Part shown: positions 27,714 through 36,895 of the stretch, piece after piece | Layout: each line of letters begins with the position of its first letter | Numbering within the stretch: position 1 is the first letter of the stretch | Source of the DNA: CAVUPF01 sp963777915 | GTDB lineage: Bacteria; Actinomycetota; Thermoleophilia; Solirubrobacterales; 70-9 | DNA: 64,000 nt | Assembly (NCBI GenBank): GCA_963777915.1 | Contig: CAVZSH010000008.1 | Coordinates: 1-64,000 of the forward strand | Reading direction: 5' to 3' | The notes under the pieces: model-generated | Database searches by the model: none | What the model saw: only the letters and a program-made list of their open reading frames with translations | What the model was told of the DNA's origin: nothing | Position numbers and translations under genes: made by a program

Positions 27714-27995
27714 ATGCCCACCTTTGTGATGCTCACCAATCTCACCGCCGATGGCATCCGCACGCTGAAGAACAACCCGGGACGGGTGGCCGAGGTCAAC
27801 AGGGAGGTCGAGCAGATCGGCGCCAAGGTCGTCGCGCAGTACGCGACGCTCGGCCAGTATGACTTCGTCACGATCGTCGAGGCCCCCGACGAGACGACGA
27901 TGGCCAAGGTCTCGGTCGAGCTGGGCTCGCGCGGGACGATGACCAGCCAGACGCTGACCGCGCTGCGGTCAGACCAGCTCGCCGAGGCGCTGTAG
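27714..27995 (+). CDS. GYD-domain protein
   Basis: 93 aa, a small ferredoxin-like alpha/beta protein of the GYD family. The eponymous motif is present as LGQYDFVTIVEAPDE (GxYD), with the N-terminal strand PTFVMLTNLTADGIRTLK. Function unknown in general; often next to metabolic genes. A strong SD (GAGGAGAGG) lies 5 nt before the ATG. It precedes purD by only 8 bp, so it probably shares the purine operon. Confidence 0.8.
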   Translation: MPTFVMLTNLTADGIRTLKNNPGRVAEVNREVEQIGAKVVAQYATLGQYDFVTIVEAPDETTMAKVSVELGSRGTMTSQTLTALRSDQLAEAL

Positions 27996-28003
27996 GGAGC
28001 GAG

Positions 28004-29287
28004 TTGAAGGTCCTGGTGCTCGGCGGGGGCGGGCGCGAGCACGCGATCGTGCGGGCACTCGGCCGCTCCACGCACTCCCCGGAGCTGTTCTGCGCCCCCG
28101 GCAACGCCGGGATCGCCGCCGAGGCAGAGTGCCTTCCGCAGCTCGCCGCCGCAGACGTCGAGGCGATCATCGCCGCGGCGAGGAAGCGCGACGTAGGCCT
28201 TGTCGTGGTGGGTCCGGAGGCGGCGCTGGTCGCCGGGGTCATCGACGCGTTGAAGGAGGCCGGCGTGCCGGCCTTCGGGCCGAGCGCCGCGGCTGCCGAG
28301 CTGGAGGGCTCAAAGGCCTTCGCCAAGGAGCTGATGCGCGAGGCCGGCATACCCACCGCCTCCCACGTCGTGCTGCGCGGCCGCGAGGAGGCGATCGAGC
28401 ACCTTGCCTGCGCCTCCTACCCGACCGTGCTGAAGGCGGACGGGCTGGCGGCGGGGAAGGGAGTAATCGTCTGCGCCTCGGAGACCGCGGCGCGCGAGGC
28501 GGTCGATGTCTTCTTCACCGAGCGGCGCTTCGGCGAGACCACCGTGGTGGCCGAGGATTTCCTTGAGGGAGAGGAGCTCTCGCTGCTTGCCCTCTGCGAC
28601 GGCGAGAACGTGGTGCCGCTGGCCCCCGCCCAGGACTACAAGCGGATCTTCGACGGCAATAGGGGGCCGAACACGGGCGGGATGGGGAGCTACTCGCCGG
28701 TCCCCGGCTTCGGACCGGCCGAGGTCGAAGAGATCGTCGATGCTGTGCACCGGCCGGCCCTAGCGGCGATGGCGCGGCGCGGGCTGCCTTTTCGCGGAGT
28801 CCTCTACGCCGGGCTAATGATCGGCTCCGACGGCCCCAGGGTGCTTGAGTTCAACGTCCGCTTCGGCGACCCCGAGACGCAGGCGGTGCTGCCGCGGCTA
28901 CGCTCTGACCTCCTCGACCTCTTCCTCTCGGCCTGCGAGCCGGGCGGGCTTGCAGGTGCGGCGGCCGAGTTCGGCACCGACTGGGCGGTGACGCTGGTGC
29001 TCGCCTCGGCCGGCTATCCGGAGTCCTCCTCCAAGGGGGAGGTGATCCACGGCCTCGACGCCGCCGCCGAGCTAGCGGAGATAACACACGCTGGCACCGT
29101 CGCCTGTGGCGGGGAGATCGTCACCGCCGGCGGTCGCGTCCTCAACGTGACGGCGCTGGGCGCCACACCTGCCGAGGCGCGCGATCGCGCGTACGATGCG
29201 GCGAGTCGGATCTCCTTCGACGGAATGCAGATGCGATCCGATATCGCCGCCCGCGCGGTCGAGCAGATTCCGAGCCAGCCCACCTAG
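28004..29287 (+). CDS. purD: Phosphoribosylamine-glycine ligase
   Basis: 427 aa from TTG 28004. Second step of purine synthesis: joins glycine to phosphoribosylamine using ATP. N-domain KVLVLGGGGREHAI, ATP-grasp core SYPTVLKADGLAAGKGVIV and the signature GPNTGGMGSYSP, then VLEFNVRFGDPETQ. Normal length. It starts the plus-strand purD-purE-purB run, with purE 9 bp later. Confidence 0.97.
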   Translation: MKVLVLGGGGREHAIVRALGRSTHSPELFCAPGNAGIAAEAECLPQLAAADVEAIIAAARKRDVGLVVVGPEAALVAGVIDALKEAGVPAFGPSAAAAELEGSKAFAKELMREAGIPTASHVVLRGREEAIEHLACASYPTVLKADGLAAGKGVIVCASETAAREAVDVFFTERRFGETTVVAEDFLEGEELSLLALCDGENVVPLAPAQDYKRIFDGNRGPNTGGMGSYSPVPGFGPAEVEEIVDAVHRPALAAMARRGLPFRGVLYAGLMIGSDGPRVLEFNVRFGDPETQAVLPRLRSDLLDLFLSACEPGGLAGAAAEFGTDWAVTLVLASAGYPESSSKGEVIHGLDAAAELAEITHAGTVACGGEIVTAGGRVLNVTALGATPAEARDRAYDAASRISFDGMQMRSDIAARAVEQIPSQPT

Positions 29288-29296
29288 GAAGGAAGC

Positions 29297-29776
29297 ATGA
29301 GCGAGATCTCAGAGGAGCCGCAGCCGAGCACGACGACGATGCCGGCGGTCGAAGAGGCGTTCGAGGAGATTGCGGTTGACGAGCCCCTGGTCGGGATCAT
29401 CATGGGCTCCAAGAGCGACAAGCCGAAGATGCAGCCGGCGGGCGCCGCGCTGGAGGACGCCGGCATCCGCTACGAGGTGCGAGTGATGAGCGCCCACCGC
29501 GACCCGGAGCTGGTCCGCGAGTACTGCACAAACGCCAGGATGCGGGGGCTGAGGGTGATCGTCGCCGGGGCGGGAATGTCGGCGGCGCTGCCCGGTGTCG
29601 CCGCTGCCCACACCGACCTGCCGGTGATCGGGGTGCCGATCCTCGGCAAGAGCCTGGGCGGCCTCGACGCCCTGCTCTCCGCGGTCCAGATGCCGCCGGG
29701 GATCCCGGTGGCATGCGTGGCGATCGACGGGGCGAAGAACGCCGGCGTTCTGGCAGCGAGAATCATCAACTGCTGA
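29297..29776 (+). CDS. purE: N5-carboxyaminoimidazole ribonucleotide mutase (class I PurE)
   Basis: 159 aa with a Glu-rich extension of about 30 residues before the conserved start PLVGIIMGSKSDKPK. GSxSD, VMSAHRDPE, AGAGMSAALPGVAA and GVPILGKSLGGLDAL are the PurE hallmarks. Class I PurE needs N5-CAIR made by PurK; no purK is in this window. The stop overlaps the purB start (TGATG). Confidence 0.96.
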   Translation: MSEISEEPQPSTTTMPAVEEAFEEIAVDEPLVGIIMGSKSDKPKMQPAGAALEDAGIRYEVRVMSAHRDPELVREYCTNARMRGLRVIVAGAGMSAALPGVAAAHTDLPVIGVPILGKSLGGLDALLSAVQMPPGIPVACVAIDGAKNAGVLAARIINC

Positions 29777-31056
29777 TGATCTCTCGATACACGCGCCCGG
29801 AGATTGGCGCAGTCTGGACACCGCGGCGAAAGATGGAGTGCTGGCTCGAGGTCGAGCTGGCCGCCACCGAGGCCTGGGCAGAAGAGGGCGGGCTGCCGAG
29901 CGAGGCAGCCGAGGCGATCCGCGGTGCCACCTTCACGGTCGAGGCGGTGCAGGATCGCGAGCGCCTCACCGACCACGACGTCGCTGCCTTCGTCGACGTG
30001 GTCGCCCAGTCAGTCGGCGAGCATGGCCGCTGGGTCCACTACGGCCTCACCTCCTCCGACGTGCTCGACACCGCACTCGCCCTTCAGCTGCGCCAGGCCG
30101 GCGAGATCGTGCTCGCCAGCGCCAGCGCCTACCGCGAGGCGCTTATCGAGCGGGCGCTTGAGCACCGCGACACGCTCTGCGTCGGCCGCACCCACGGCGT
30201 CCACGCCGAGCCGACCAGCTTCGGCCTGCGACTGGCCGGCTTCGCTTTTGAGGCCGACCGCAACCTCACCCGCCTCGCGGACGCCTTCGACCAGCTCGCC
30301 TTCGGCAAGCTCTCCGGCGCGGTCGGCACCTACGCCTCGGCCCCGCCGGCGGTCGAGGCGCGGGTCATGGAGCGGCTCGGTCTGAGACGCGAGGACGTCG
30401 CCACCCAGGTCCTCCCGCGCGACCGCCACGCGGTGCTGACCTCGCGGATCGCGATCGCCGGCGGCGGCCTGGAGCGCTTCGCGACCGAGATCCGAAACCT
30501 CCAGCGGACCGAGGTACGCGAGGTCGAGGAGCCGTTCGGCGTCGGCCAGAAGGGCTCCTCGGCGATGCCCCACAAGCGCAACCCGATCCGCACCGAGCGG
30601 ATCACCGGCCTCTCCCGCGTTCTGCGCGGCTACGCCCAGACCGGACTTGAGAACATCGCCCTCTGGCACGAGCGCGACATCTCCCACTCCGGCGCCGAGC
30701 GGGTGATCATCCCCGACGCGACGATCGCGCTCGACTACATGCAGGACCTGGCGGCGAAGGTGGCGGCGGGGATGTCGGTGCGTGTCGACCGCATGCGGGA
30801 GAACCTGGAGCTGACCCACGGCGCCCTGTTCAGCCAGCGGGCGCTGAGTGCGCTGGTCGAGTCCGGCATGGCCCGAGACGACGCCTACCGGGTGGTTCAG
30901 GAGAGCGCCCAGCGGGCCTGGGACACCGGCGCAGAGTTCCGCGACCTGCTCGCCGACGCTGCACCGGATCTCGATCTCGACGCCGTCTTTGACTACGGCG
31001 CATACCTCACCCACCTACCCGAGGTCTTCGAGCGCCTCGAAGCGCTGCGAGACTGA
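29776..31056 (+). CDS. purB: Adenylosuccinate lyase
   Basis: 426 aa from ATG 29776. It cleaves SAICAR and adenylosuccinate to release fumarate. Starts ISRYTRPEIGAVWTP as in the family; the signature loop GSSAMPHKRNPI (fumarase/aspartase superfamily) and TSSDVLDTALALQ are present. Length normal. Translationally coupled to purE. Confidence 0.97.
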   Translation: MISRYTRPEIGAVWTPRRKMECWLEVELAATEAWAEEGGLPSEAAEAIRGATFTVEAVQDRERLTDHDVAAFVDVVAQSVGEHGRWVHYGLTSSDVLDTALALQLRQAGEIVLASASAYREALIERALEHRDTLCVGRTHGVHAEPTSFGLRLAGFAFEADRNLTRLADAFDQLAFGKLSGAVGTYASAPPAVEARVMERLGLRREDVATQVLPRDRHAVLTSRIAIAGGGLERFATEIRNLQRTEVREVEEPFGVGQKGSSAMPHKRNPIRTERITGLSRVLRGYAQTGLENIALWHERDISHSGAERVIIPDATIALDYMQDLAAKVAAGMSVRVDRMRENLELTHGALFSQRALSALVESGMARDDAYRVVQESAQRAWDTGAEFRDLLADAAPDLDLDAVFDYGAYLTHLPEVFERLEALRD

Positions 31057-31057
31057 G

Positions 31058-31063
31058 TAGGCT
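31058..31063 (+). promoter_or_regulatory. -10 hexamer TAGGCT, leaderless start of the glutaredoxin-like gene
   Basis: TAGGCT ends 6 nt before ATG 31070. No SD is present. It overlaps the purB stop region, so the next gene can be transcribed apart from purB. Confidence 0.5.
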
Positions 31064-31069
31064 CGGGCG

Positions 31070-31378
31070 ATGGTTCTCTACACCTGCGGGCAGAAAACTC
31101 ATGGCCCCGGCCTTGCGCATCCCTGCGCGAAGGCGGGGAAGGCGCTCGATGCGGCGGGATATGAGTACGAGCTGAAGACCGTCGGCGGCTACCGGATGAT
31201 GCTCTGGACCTGGGGAAGTCGCGATGACGACCGCGCCGAGGTCAAGAAGCTGAGCGGCACCAACGAGGTGCCGATCCTCGTCCTCGACGACGGCGATGTG
31301 ATCTCCGGCTCGGGGACGATCTCCCGCTGGGCGCGGGAGCACCCTGCCGCCAAGGCCGCTGCCAAGAGCGCGGGCTAA
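31070..31378 (+). CDS. Glutaredoxin/GST N-domain-like thioredoxin-fold protein
   Basis: 102 aa. MVLYTCGQKTHGPGLAHPCAKA followed by ALDAAGYEYELKTVGG and TNEVPILVLDDGDVISGSGTISRWARE gives the beta-alpha-beta and cis-Pro (VPIL) pattern of glutaredoxin and GST N-terminal domains. The active site is a single Cys rather than CxxC, and a second Cys follows 13 residues later. The substrate is unknown. It sits between purB and the P450 gene and ends in a 4-bp convergent overlap with the latter. Confidence 0.7.
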   Translation: MVLYTCGQKTHGPGLAHPCAKAGKALDAAGYEYELKTVGGYRMMLWTWGSRDDDRAEVKKLSGTNEVPILVLDDGDVISGSGTISRWAREHPAAKAAAKSAG

Positions 31379-32715
31379 GCGGCGAGGAGGTCGCGCTCGC
31401 GCGCCGGACGGCGCGCGGTGAGGAGGACCGGCGTACCGTCGCGAGGCGAGAGGGTGATGTTGCGCCGCCCGACCCGCTCCGGCGCCGGGCTGGCCTTATG
31501 CAGGTCGCAGCGGGTCAGGACCTCGCGCAACATGATCCGCATCTCGAACTCGGCGAAGGAAGCACCGAGGCAGCGGCGGATGCCGCCACCGTAGGGGATC
31601 CAAGCGTAAGTGTCAGGGCCCTCCCCCAGGAAGCGCTCGGGACGGAATGCGAAGGGCTCGGGGTAGACGTCGGCGCGGGTGTGTGTGAGCCAGATCGCGG
31701 GGGTGACGTCGGTCCCCGCCGGCAGTGTGAGGCCGTCGACCGACAGCTCCACGGCGAGGCGGCGGCCGGCGAGCGGGATCACGGGGCGCAGTCGAAGCGA
31801 CTCGGCGATCGTGGCCCGCAGGTAGTCCTCCTCGCCCTGCTCGAGGGAGTCGCGAAGCCGCTGCAGTGGCGGCTGGTGGCGGAGCAGCAGGTCAAAGGTC
31901 CAGGCCAGCCCCGTCGCGGTCGTCTCGTGGCCGGCGAGCAACAGGGTCATCAATTGGTCGCGCAGCTCGGAGTCGCTCATCGCCTCGCCGTCCTCAAAGC
32001 GGGCCACCATCAGCGCCGAGAGGATGTCGTCGCGATCCGCCAGGCCGGGGTCGGAGCGGCGCTCGCCGATCTCGGCGTAGAGCAACTCGTCGACCGTCCT
32101 CAGCTGGCCCTCGAATTTGGCCCAGGGCCCGCCGCCGAAGCGGCGCGTGGCTAGCCCGATCAGCTGAGACACGGGCGATGCGGTCTCCACCAGCACCCTG
32201 CCGAGCAAGCCGCGCAGGCGCTCCAGGCGCGGCCCGTCGGCGACCCCGAAGACAACCCGCAGGATCACCTCCAAGGTGACCGCCTGCATCCGCGAGTGAA
32301 TCGGGAACTCCCGGTCGAGCGGCCAGGAGTCGATCTCGGCGCCGACGATCTCTTCGACTACCGGTTGGTAGGAGCGCATCCGCTCGCCGTGAAAGGCGGG
32401 CAGCATCAGCTTGCGGCGGGCGAGGTGATCTTCGCCCTCCAACAGCAGGACCGAGCGGGGCCCCATGATCGGCTCAAGCACGATGTTGCGGCCGGGCGGC
32501 AGGCCGTTGGCTCGCTCGGTGTAGAGGGCCTTGATCGCCTCGGGGTCGGAGATCAGCACCATCGGCCGCTCGAAGCCGAGGAACTTGACGCTGAAGGAAT
32601 CGCCGATCTTCTCGCGGCACTCCTGCATGAAGGGAAGGGGGCGGAAAGCCCAGCGCAGCGTTTGGACGAGGGGGCTCGAGCGGGGTTCGGGAGGGAGCGT
32701 CACCGGACAAAGCAT
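31375..32715 (-). CDS. Cytochrome P450
   Basis: 446 aa soluble P450. I-helix AGHETTATGLAW (acid-alcohol region), K-helix ESLRLRP (E-x-x-R), and the haem loop WIPYGGGIRRCLGASFAEFE with the thiolate Cys. Bacterial class, needing ferredoxin and reductase partners that are not encoded nearby. It lies on the minus strand inside the purine cluster between purB and purC, with its start 26 bp from purC. Substrate unknown. ATG start at 32715. Confidence 0.93.
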   Translation of the reverse strand: MLCPVTLPPEPRSSPLVQTLRWAFRPLPFMQECREKIGDSFSVKFLGFERPMVLISDPEAIKALYTERANGLPPGRNIVLEPIMGPRSVLLLEGEDHLARRKLMLPAFHGERMRSYQPVVEEIVGAEIDSWPLDREFPIHSRMQAVTLEVILRVVFGVADGPRLERLRGLLGRVLVETASPVSQLIGLATRRFGGGPWAKFEGQLRTVDELLYAEIGERRSDPGLADRDDILSALMVARFEDGEAMSDSELRDQLMTLLLAGHETTATGLAWTFDLLLRHQPPLQRLRDSLEQGEEDYLRATIAESLRLRPVIPLAGRRLAVELSVDGLTLPAGTDVTPAIWLTHTRADVYPEPFAFRPERFLGEGPDTYAWIPYGGGIRRCLGASFAEFEMRIMLREVLTRCDLHKASPAPERVGRRNITLSPRDGTPVLLTARRPARERDLLAA

Positions 32716-32728
32716 CTCAGACGGCAGC

Positions 32729-32734
32729 TAGCAT
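32729..32734 (+). promoter_or_regulatory. -10 hexamer TAGCAT, leaderless start of purC
   Basis: TAGCAT ends 6 nt before the purC GTG at 32741, and no SD is present. The same small AT pocket may also serve the divergent P450 gene. Confidence 0.55.
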
Positions 32735-32740
32735 CGGTGC

Positions 32741-33592
32741 GTGCCCACCGAGGTCCAGGATCTGAAGCTTCATTCCTCCGGGAAGGTCCGGGAGATCTAT
32801 GAGTGGGGGGACGACCTGCTGATGGTCGCCTCGGACCGGATCTCGATCTATGACGTGGTGATGCCCACGGCGATCCCAGACAAGGGGAAGGTGCTGACCC
32901 AGATGTCGGTTTTCTGGTTCGAGACGACCGGGGACATCGTGCCCAACCACCTGCTCTCCGAGGACGTGCCCGAGGAGGTGACCGACCGGGCTCTGCGGGT
33001 ACGCAAGCTGGAGATGTACCCAGTCGAGTGCGTGGTGCGCGGCTACCTCTCGGGGTCGGGATGGAAGGAATACAGCCAGTCCGGCTCGGTCTGCGGGATC
33101 GAGCTGCCCCCGGGGCAACTTGAGTCCGACCGACTGGCGGAGCCGATCTTCACCCCCGCGACCAAGGCCGCGCTTGGCGATCACGACGAGAACATCGACT
33201 TCGAGCGGGCGGCACAGGCGATCGGCGACCGGGCGCTGATGGAAGAGCTGCGGCGGATCTCGATCGAGCTCTATAACCACGCCGCCGAGCACGCCGCGGC
33301 GCGGGGGATCCTCCTCGCCGACACCAAGTTCGAGTTCGGCCGTCACGCCGGCGCCGAGGTGGTGCTCGCCGACGAGGTGCTGACCCCCGACTCCTCTCGC
33401 TTCTGGCCGGCCGACGTCTATGAGCCCGGCCGCTCGCAACCCTCATTCGACAAGCAGTACGTGCGCGACTGGGCCGATCAGGCCGGCTGGGACCACAACC
33501 CCCCCGCGCCCGAGCTGCCGCCCGATGTCGTCGAGCAGACCCGCGCCAAGTACGTCGAGGCCTACGAGCGGATCACGGGGCGCGGCTTCTAG
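32741..33592 (+). CDS. purC: SAICAR synthetase
   Basis: 283 aa from GTG 32741. ATP-dependent joining of aspartate to CAIR. HSSGKVREIYEWGDDLLMVASDRIS, VPNHLLSEDVPEEV, VECVVRGYLSGSGWKEY and LIDTKFEFG-type (LADTKFEFGRHAG) blocks are all present. Starts the purC-S-Q-L unit; its stop overlaps the purS GTG (TAGTG). Confidence 0.97.
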   Translation: MPTEVQDLKLHSSGKVREIYEWGDDLLMVASDRISIYDVVMPTAIPDKGKVLTQMSVFWFETTGDIVPNHLLSEDVPEEVTDRALRVRKLEMYPVECVVRGYLSGSGWKEYSQSGSVCGIELPPGQLESDRLAEPIFTPATKAALGDHDENIDFERAAQAIGDRALMEELRRISIELYNHAAEHAAARGILLADTKFEFGRHAGAEVVLADEVLTPDSSRFWPADVYEPGRSQPSFDKQYVRDWADQAGWDHNPPAPELPPDVVEQTRAKYVEAYERITGRGF

Positions 33593-33816
33593 TGGCCAGG
33601 GCCAGGGTGCTGATCCGGCCGAAGGAGGGGATCCTCGACCCGCAGGGCAAGGCGGTCGAGCGGGCGCTGCCGGCGCTCGGCTTTAAGGGGGTAGATCACG
33701 TCCGGGTCGGGCGCATGGTCGAGTTGGAGGCCGAAGATCCCGAGCGTCTCGCGGAGCTCTGCGAGAAGCTGCTCGCCAACCCGCTGATCGAGGACTTCGA
33801 GATCCAGACCCTGTGA
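33592..33816 (+). CDS. purS: FGAM synthase subunit PurS
   Basis: 74 aa, the usual size. ARVLIRPKEGILDPQGKAVERAL followed by GFKGVDHVRVGRMVELE is the PurS pattern. It bridges PurQ and PurL for ammonia transfer in formylglycinamidine ribonucleotide synthesis. GTG start overlapping the purC stop; overlaps purQ by 4 bp. Confidence 0.95.
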   Translation: MARARVLIRPKEGILDPQGKAVERALPALGFKGVDHVRVGRMVELEAEDPERLAELCEKLLANPLIEDFEIQTL

Positions 33817-34481
33817 TCTGGGGGGTCCTTCAATTCCCCGGGTCCTGTGACGAGCGAGACGCGCTGCTCGCCTGCTCGCTGGCCGGCGAGGCACGGCTCC
33901 TCTGGCACGAGGAGCGCGGACTGGACGGCGTCGACGCGGTCGTCGTCCCCGGTGGCTTCTCCTACGGCGATTACCTGCGGGCGGGGGCAATCGCCCGCTT
34001 CTCCCCGGTGATGGAGGCGGTGGCGGAGTTCGCCGCGCAGGGCGGGCCGGTGCTGGGGATCTGCAACGGCTTCCAGGTGCTATGCGAGGCGGGGCTGCTG
34101 CCGGGAGCACTGCTGCTGAATGCGGAGATGCGCTTCGTCTGCCGCCAAGTCGAGCTGATCGCCGCCGGCGCTGAGTCGCCGTTTACGGCCGGAATCTCCG
34201 CCGGCGAGCGGCTCTCGATTCCGGCCAAGCACGGCGAAGGACGCTACTTTGCACCGGCGGCGCTGCTCGATGCGATCGAGGCGAGCGGCCAGGTCGCCTT
34301 CCGCTACTCGCCGGGGCAGAATCCCAACGGCTCGGCCCGCGACATCGCCGGCGTCCTCAACGAGGCCGGCAACGTGCTCGGTCTGATGCCCCACCCAGAG
34401 CACGCCGTCGACCCGTTGAGCGGCTCGACCGACGGGCTTCGCCTCTTCCAAGGCACGAGTACGAATCAGGCCACGGCGTGA
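33813..34481 (+). CDS. purQ: FGAM synthase glutaminase subunit PurQ
   Basis: 222 aa class I glutamine amidotransferase. The Cys nucleophile is in GPVLGICNGFQVLCEAG, and the His-x-Glu in LMPHPEHAVDP. FPGSCDERDAL and VVPGGFSYGDYLRAGAIA are specific to PurQ. GTG start overlapping purS; its stop overlaps the purL GTG. Confidence 0.96.
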   Translation: MIWGVLQFPGSCDERDALLACSLAGEARLLWHEERGLDGVDAVVVPGGFSYGDYLRAGAIARFSPVMEAVAEFAAQGGPVLGICNGFQVLCEAGLLPGALLLNAEMRFVCRQVELIAAGAESPFTAGISAGERLSIPAKHGEGRYFAPAALLDAIEASGQVAFRYSPGQNPNGSARDIAGVLNEAGNVLGLMPHPEHAVDPLSGSTDGLRLFQGTSTNQATA

Positions 34482-36667
34482 GCGCCGGGACCTCCAAGCA
34501 CCGCGAGCTCGGGCTCACGGACTCCGAGCTTGAGTTGATCGTCAAGAAGCTCGAGCGCGAGCCAAACGACGTCGAGCTGGCGATGTTCAGCCTGCTCTGG
34601 TCCGAGCACTGCGCCTACAAGCACTCGCGCAAGCTGCTGCGACGGCTGCCGACCGGCGGCCAGCGAGTGGTGATGGGGCCAGGGGAGAACGCCGGCGCGG
34701 TGGACGTCGGCAATGGCTACGCGGTCGCCTTCAAGGTCGAGTCCCACAACCACCCCAGTGCGGTTGAGCCCTTCCAGGGGGCGGCGACCGGGGTCGGCGG
34801 CATCCTGCGCGACGTATTCGCCCTCGGCGCCCGGCCGATCGCGATCCTCGACTCGCTGCGCTTCGGCGAGCTGGATTCTGAGCGCTCGCGCTTCCTGCTC
34901 GACGGCGCGGTGCGCGGGATCGGCCACTACGGCAACTCGATCGGGGTGGCGACGGTCGCTGGCGAGATCTACTTCGAGGCCCCTTACGAGCACAACTGCC
35001 TGATCAACGCGATGTGCGTCGGAATCGCCAGGCAGGAGGAGATGGTGCGCGCCGCCGCCGCCGGGGTCGGCAATGCGGTAGTGCTGATGGGAGCCTCGAC
35101 AGGGCGCGACGGGATCGGGGGCGCCTCGGTGCTCGCCTCGGCCGAGCTGGGCGGCGGCGACGAGGCCAAGCGCCCAACCGTGCAGATCGGCGATCCCTTT
35201 GAGGAGTCCAAGCTGCTGGAGTGCTGCCTGGAGCTGCTGGGAAAGGGGCTGCTGGTCTCTCTGCAGGATCTCGGCGCGGCGGGGTTGACCTCATCGGCGA
35301 CGGAGATGGCCTCGGCCGGCGGGGTCGGCATCGACCTCGACGTGGCGCGGGTGCCGCTGCGCGAGGCCGACATGGAGCCCTTCGAGATCATGGTCTCCGA
35401 GTCCCAGGAGCGGATGCTCGGCGTGGTCGAGCCGAGACGGGTGCTCGAAGTGCTGGCGGTCTGCGAGAAGTGGCAGACCGGCGCCGCGGAGATCGGCGTC
35501 GTCACCGACAGCGGCCGGGTGCGGGTGCTGCGCGGCGAGGAGGCGCTCGCCGACATGCCCGTCGACGTCCTCATCGATGGCTGCCCTCTCTACGACCTCA
35601 AACCGGCTGAGCCAAACGGGTGGATCTACGGCAACCGGGCCTCGCTGGAGCGCACCGCCTCGGCCGAGGAGACGCTGATCGCCCTGCTCTCCTCTCCCAG
35701 TGTCGCCTCGAAGCGGTGGGCCTTCGAGCAGTACGACTCGGTGGTCGGCTCGCGCACCGTGCGCCGGCCCGAGTCGGCCGACGCCGCGGTCCTTCAGCTC
35801 CCCGAGGCTGGCAACGCGATCGCCGTCTCGATCGATGGCAACGGCCGCCGCGTCGCCTGCGACCCCTACGCCGGAACGATCGAGGCGGTACTCGAGTGTG
35901 CGCAGAACCTCGCCTGCGTCGGTGCCGAGCCGCTCGGCCTCACCAACTGCCTTAACTTCGGAAACCCCGAGAAGCCGGCCCCGGCCTGGCAGCTCGACCG
36001 CGCCATCAGCGGCCTCGCCGATGCCTGCGATGCCCTCGATATCCCGGTCGTCGGCGGCAACGTCTCCCTCTACAACGAGGGCCCCGACGGCCCCATCTAC
36101 CCGACCCCGGTGATCGGCATGGTCGGCGAGCTGCCCGACCCCGGCCGGGTCGCCGCTAGCGCCTTCGCCACGGCGGGCGACGCGATCGGCCTGATCGGCC
36201 CCTTCGAGCCGACTCTGGCCGGCTCGCAGCTGGCAAAGCAGCGCGGCGAGTTGGAGCCGGGGCTGCCCCAGCCCGACCTGGCCTCCGTCGCGACCGCCTG
36301 TGCGACCGTGCGCAAGGCGGTTCGCGCCGGACGCCTTTCCAGCGCCCATGACGTCAGCGACGGCGGGCTCGCCTGCGCTCTGGCGGAGTGCGCGATCGGC
36401 GCCGGCCTCGGCTGCCGAGTCGAGCTCGCAACGCTGCGCGAACGCGGCTGCTCCCCAGAGGAGGCCCTGTTCGGGGAGGGTGCCGGCGGCTTCTTAGTCA
36501 GCGGCGAGGGTGCCGCGCTGGAGGATCTCGGCGCCACCCTGATCGGCGAGGTCGGTGGTTCAACGATCGAGATCGCCGCCGGCGAGCGCAGCCTCACGGT
36601 CGACCTCGCCGGCGCGGCGAGCGCCTGGCGCTCGCTTCCGGCTCAGGCTGAGCGCGACGGCGGCTGA
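34478..36667 (+). CDS. purL: FGAM synthase subunit PurL (small type)
   Basis: 729 aa, the length of the small PurL used with separate PurS and PurQ. SEHCAYKHSRKLLRRLPT, GENAGAVDVG, VESHNHPSAVEPFQGAATG and the C-terminal half repeat (NPEKPAPAWQLDRAISGL, DVSDGGLACAL) are all present. GTG start with a 4-bp overlap with purQ. The last bases overlap the trace of an MFS remnant on the other strand. Confidence 0.97.
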   Translation: MSAGTSKHRELGLTDSELELIVKKLEREPNDVELAMFSLLWSEHCAYKHSRKLLRRLPTGGQRVVMGPGENAGAVDVGNGYAVAFKVESHNHPSAVEPFQGAATGVGGILRDVFALGARPIAILDSLRFGELDSERSRFLLDGAVRGIGHYGNSIGVATVAGEIYFEAPYEHNCLINAMCVGIARQEEMVRAAAAGVGNAVVLMGASTGRDGIGGASVLASAELGGGDEAKRPTVQIGDPFEESKLLECCLELLGKGLLVSLQDLGAAGLTSSATEMASAGGVGIDLDVARVPLREADMEPFEIMVSESQERMLGVVEPRRVLEVLAVCEKWQTGAAEIGVVTDSGRVRVLRGEEALADMPVDVLIDGCPLYDLKPAEPNGWIYGNRASLERTASAEETLIALLSSPSVASKRWAFEQYDSVVGSRTVRRPESADAAVLQLPEAGNAIAVSIDGNGRRVACDPYAGTIEAVLECAQNLACVGAEPLGLTNCLNFGNPEKPAPAWQLDRAISGLADACDALDIPVVGGNVSLYNEGPDGPIYPTPVIGMVGELPDPGRVAASAFATAGDAIGLIGPFEPTLAGSQLAKQRGELEPGLPQPDLASVATACATVRKAVRAGRLSSAHDVSDGGLACALAECAIGAGLGCRVELATLRERGCSPEEALFGEGAGGFLVSGEGAALEDLGATLIGEVGGSTIEIAAGERSLTVDLAGAASAWRSLPAQAERDGG

Positions 36668-36806
36668 GACCGGCGCGGCGCAGATCACAAACAGATAGGC
36701 ATCGTGGGCGATATCGAGGGCTTCCGCCGGCGAGGCCGATCCGCCGACTGCCGCGATGAATCGCGGTGCCGACCTGGCGGAAGGCGGCATTGCCGGTGAA
36801 GTCCGC
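36630..36806 (-). pseudogene. Remnant of an MFS (DHA2-type) transporter C-terminus
   Basis: In one minus-strand frame ADFTGNAAFRQVGTAI is readable, like the NAxFRQVGGALG segment of DHA2 multidrug transporters. One base further on another frame gives IAAVGGSASP, then ALDIAHDAYLFVICAAPVSA, ending SLSRKRAP, like the final helix of the same family. The two pieces are joined by a single-base shift, there is no start, and the 3' part runs into purL. I read it as a decayed gene; chance is possible because the stretch is short. Confidence 0.4.
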
Positions 36807-36844
36807 GATCGGCTGATCCTCGCCCGCTGGTACCCTGCCCCGGT

Positions 36845-36857
36845 AGGCAGTCTGCCT
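36845..36857. promoter_or_regulatory. Palindrome AGGCAG-T-CTGCCT upstream of purF
   Basis: A perfect 6-bp inverted repeat around one central base, about 40 nt before the purF start. It could be an operator or chance in GC-rich DNA. Confidence 0.25.
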
Positions 36858-36895
36858 GCGCGTCCGTCTCTCTATTCAGCGAGGAATACGCGCTT

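Noticed and set aside
35291..36349. 352-aa minus-strand open frame opposite purL
   Set aside because: Antisense shadow; purL has full family motifs on the plus strand.
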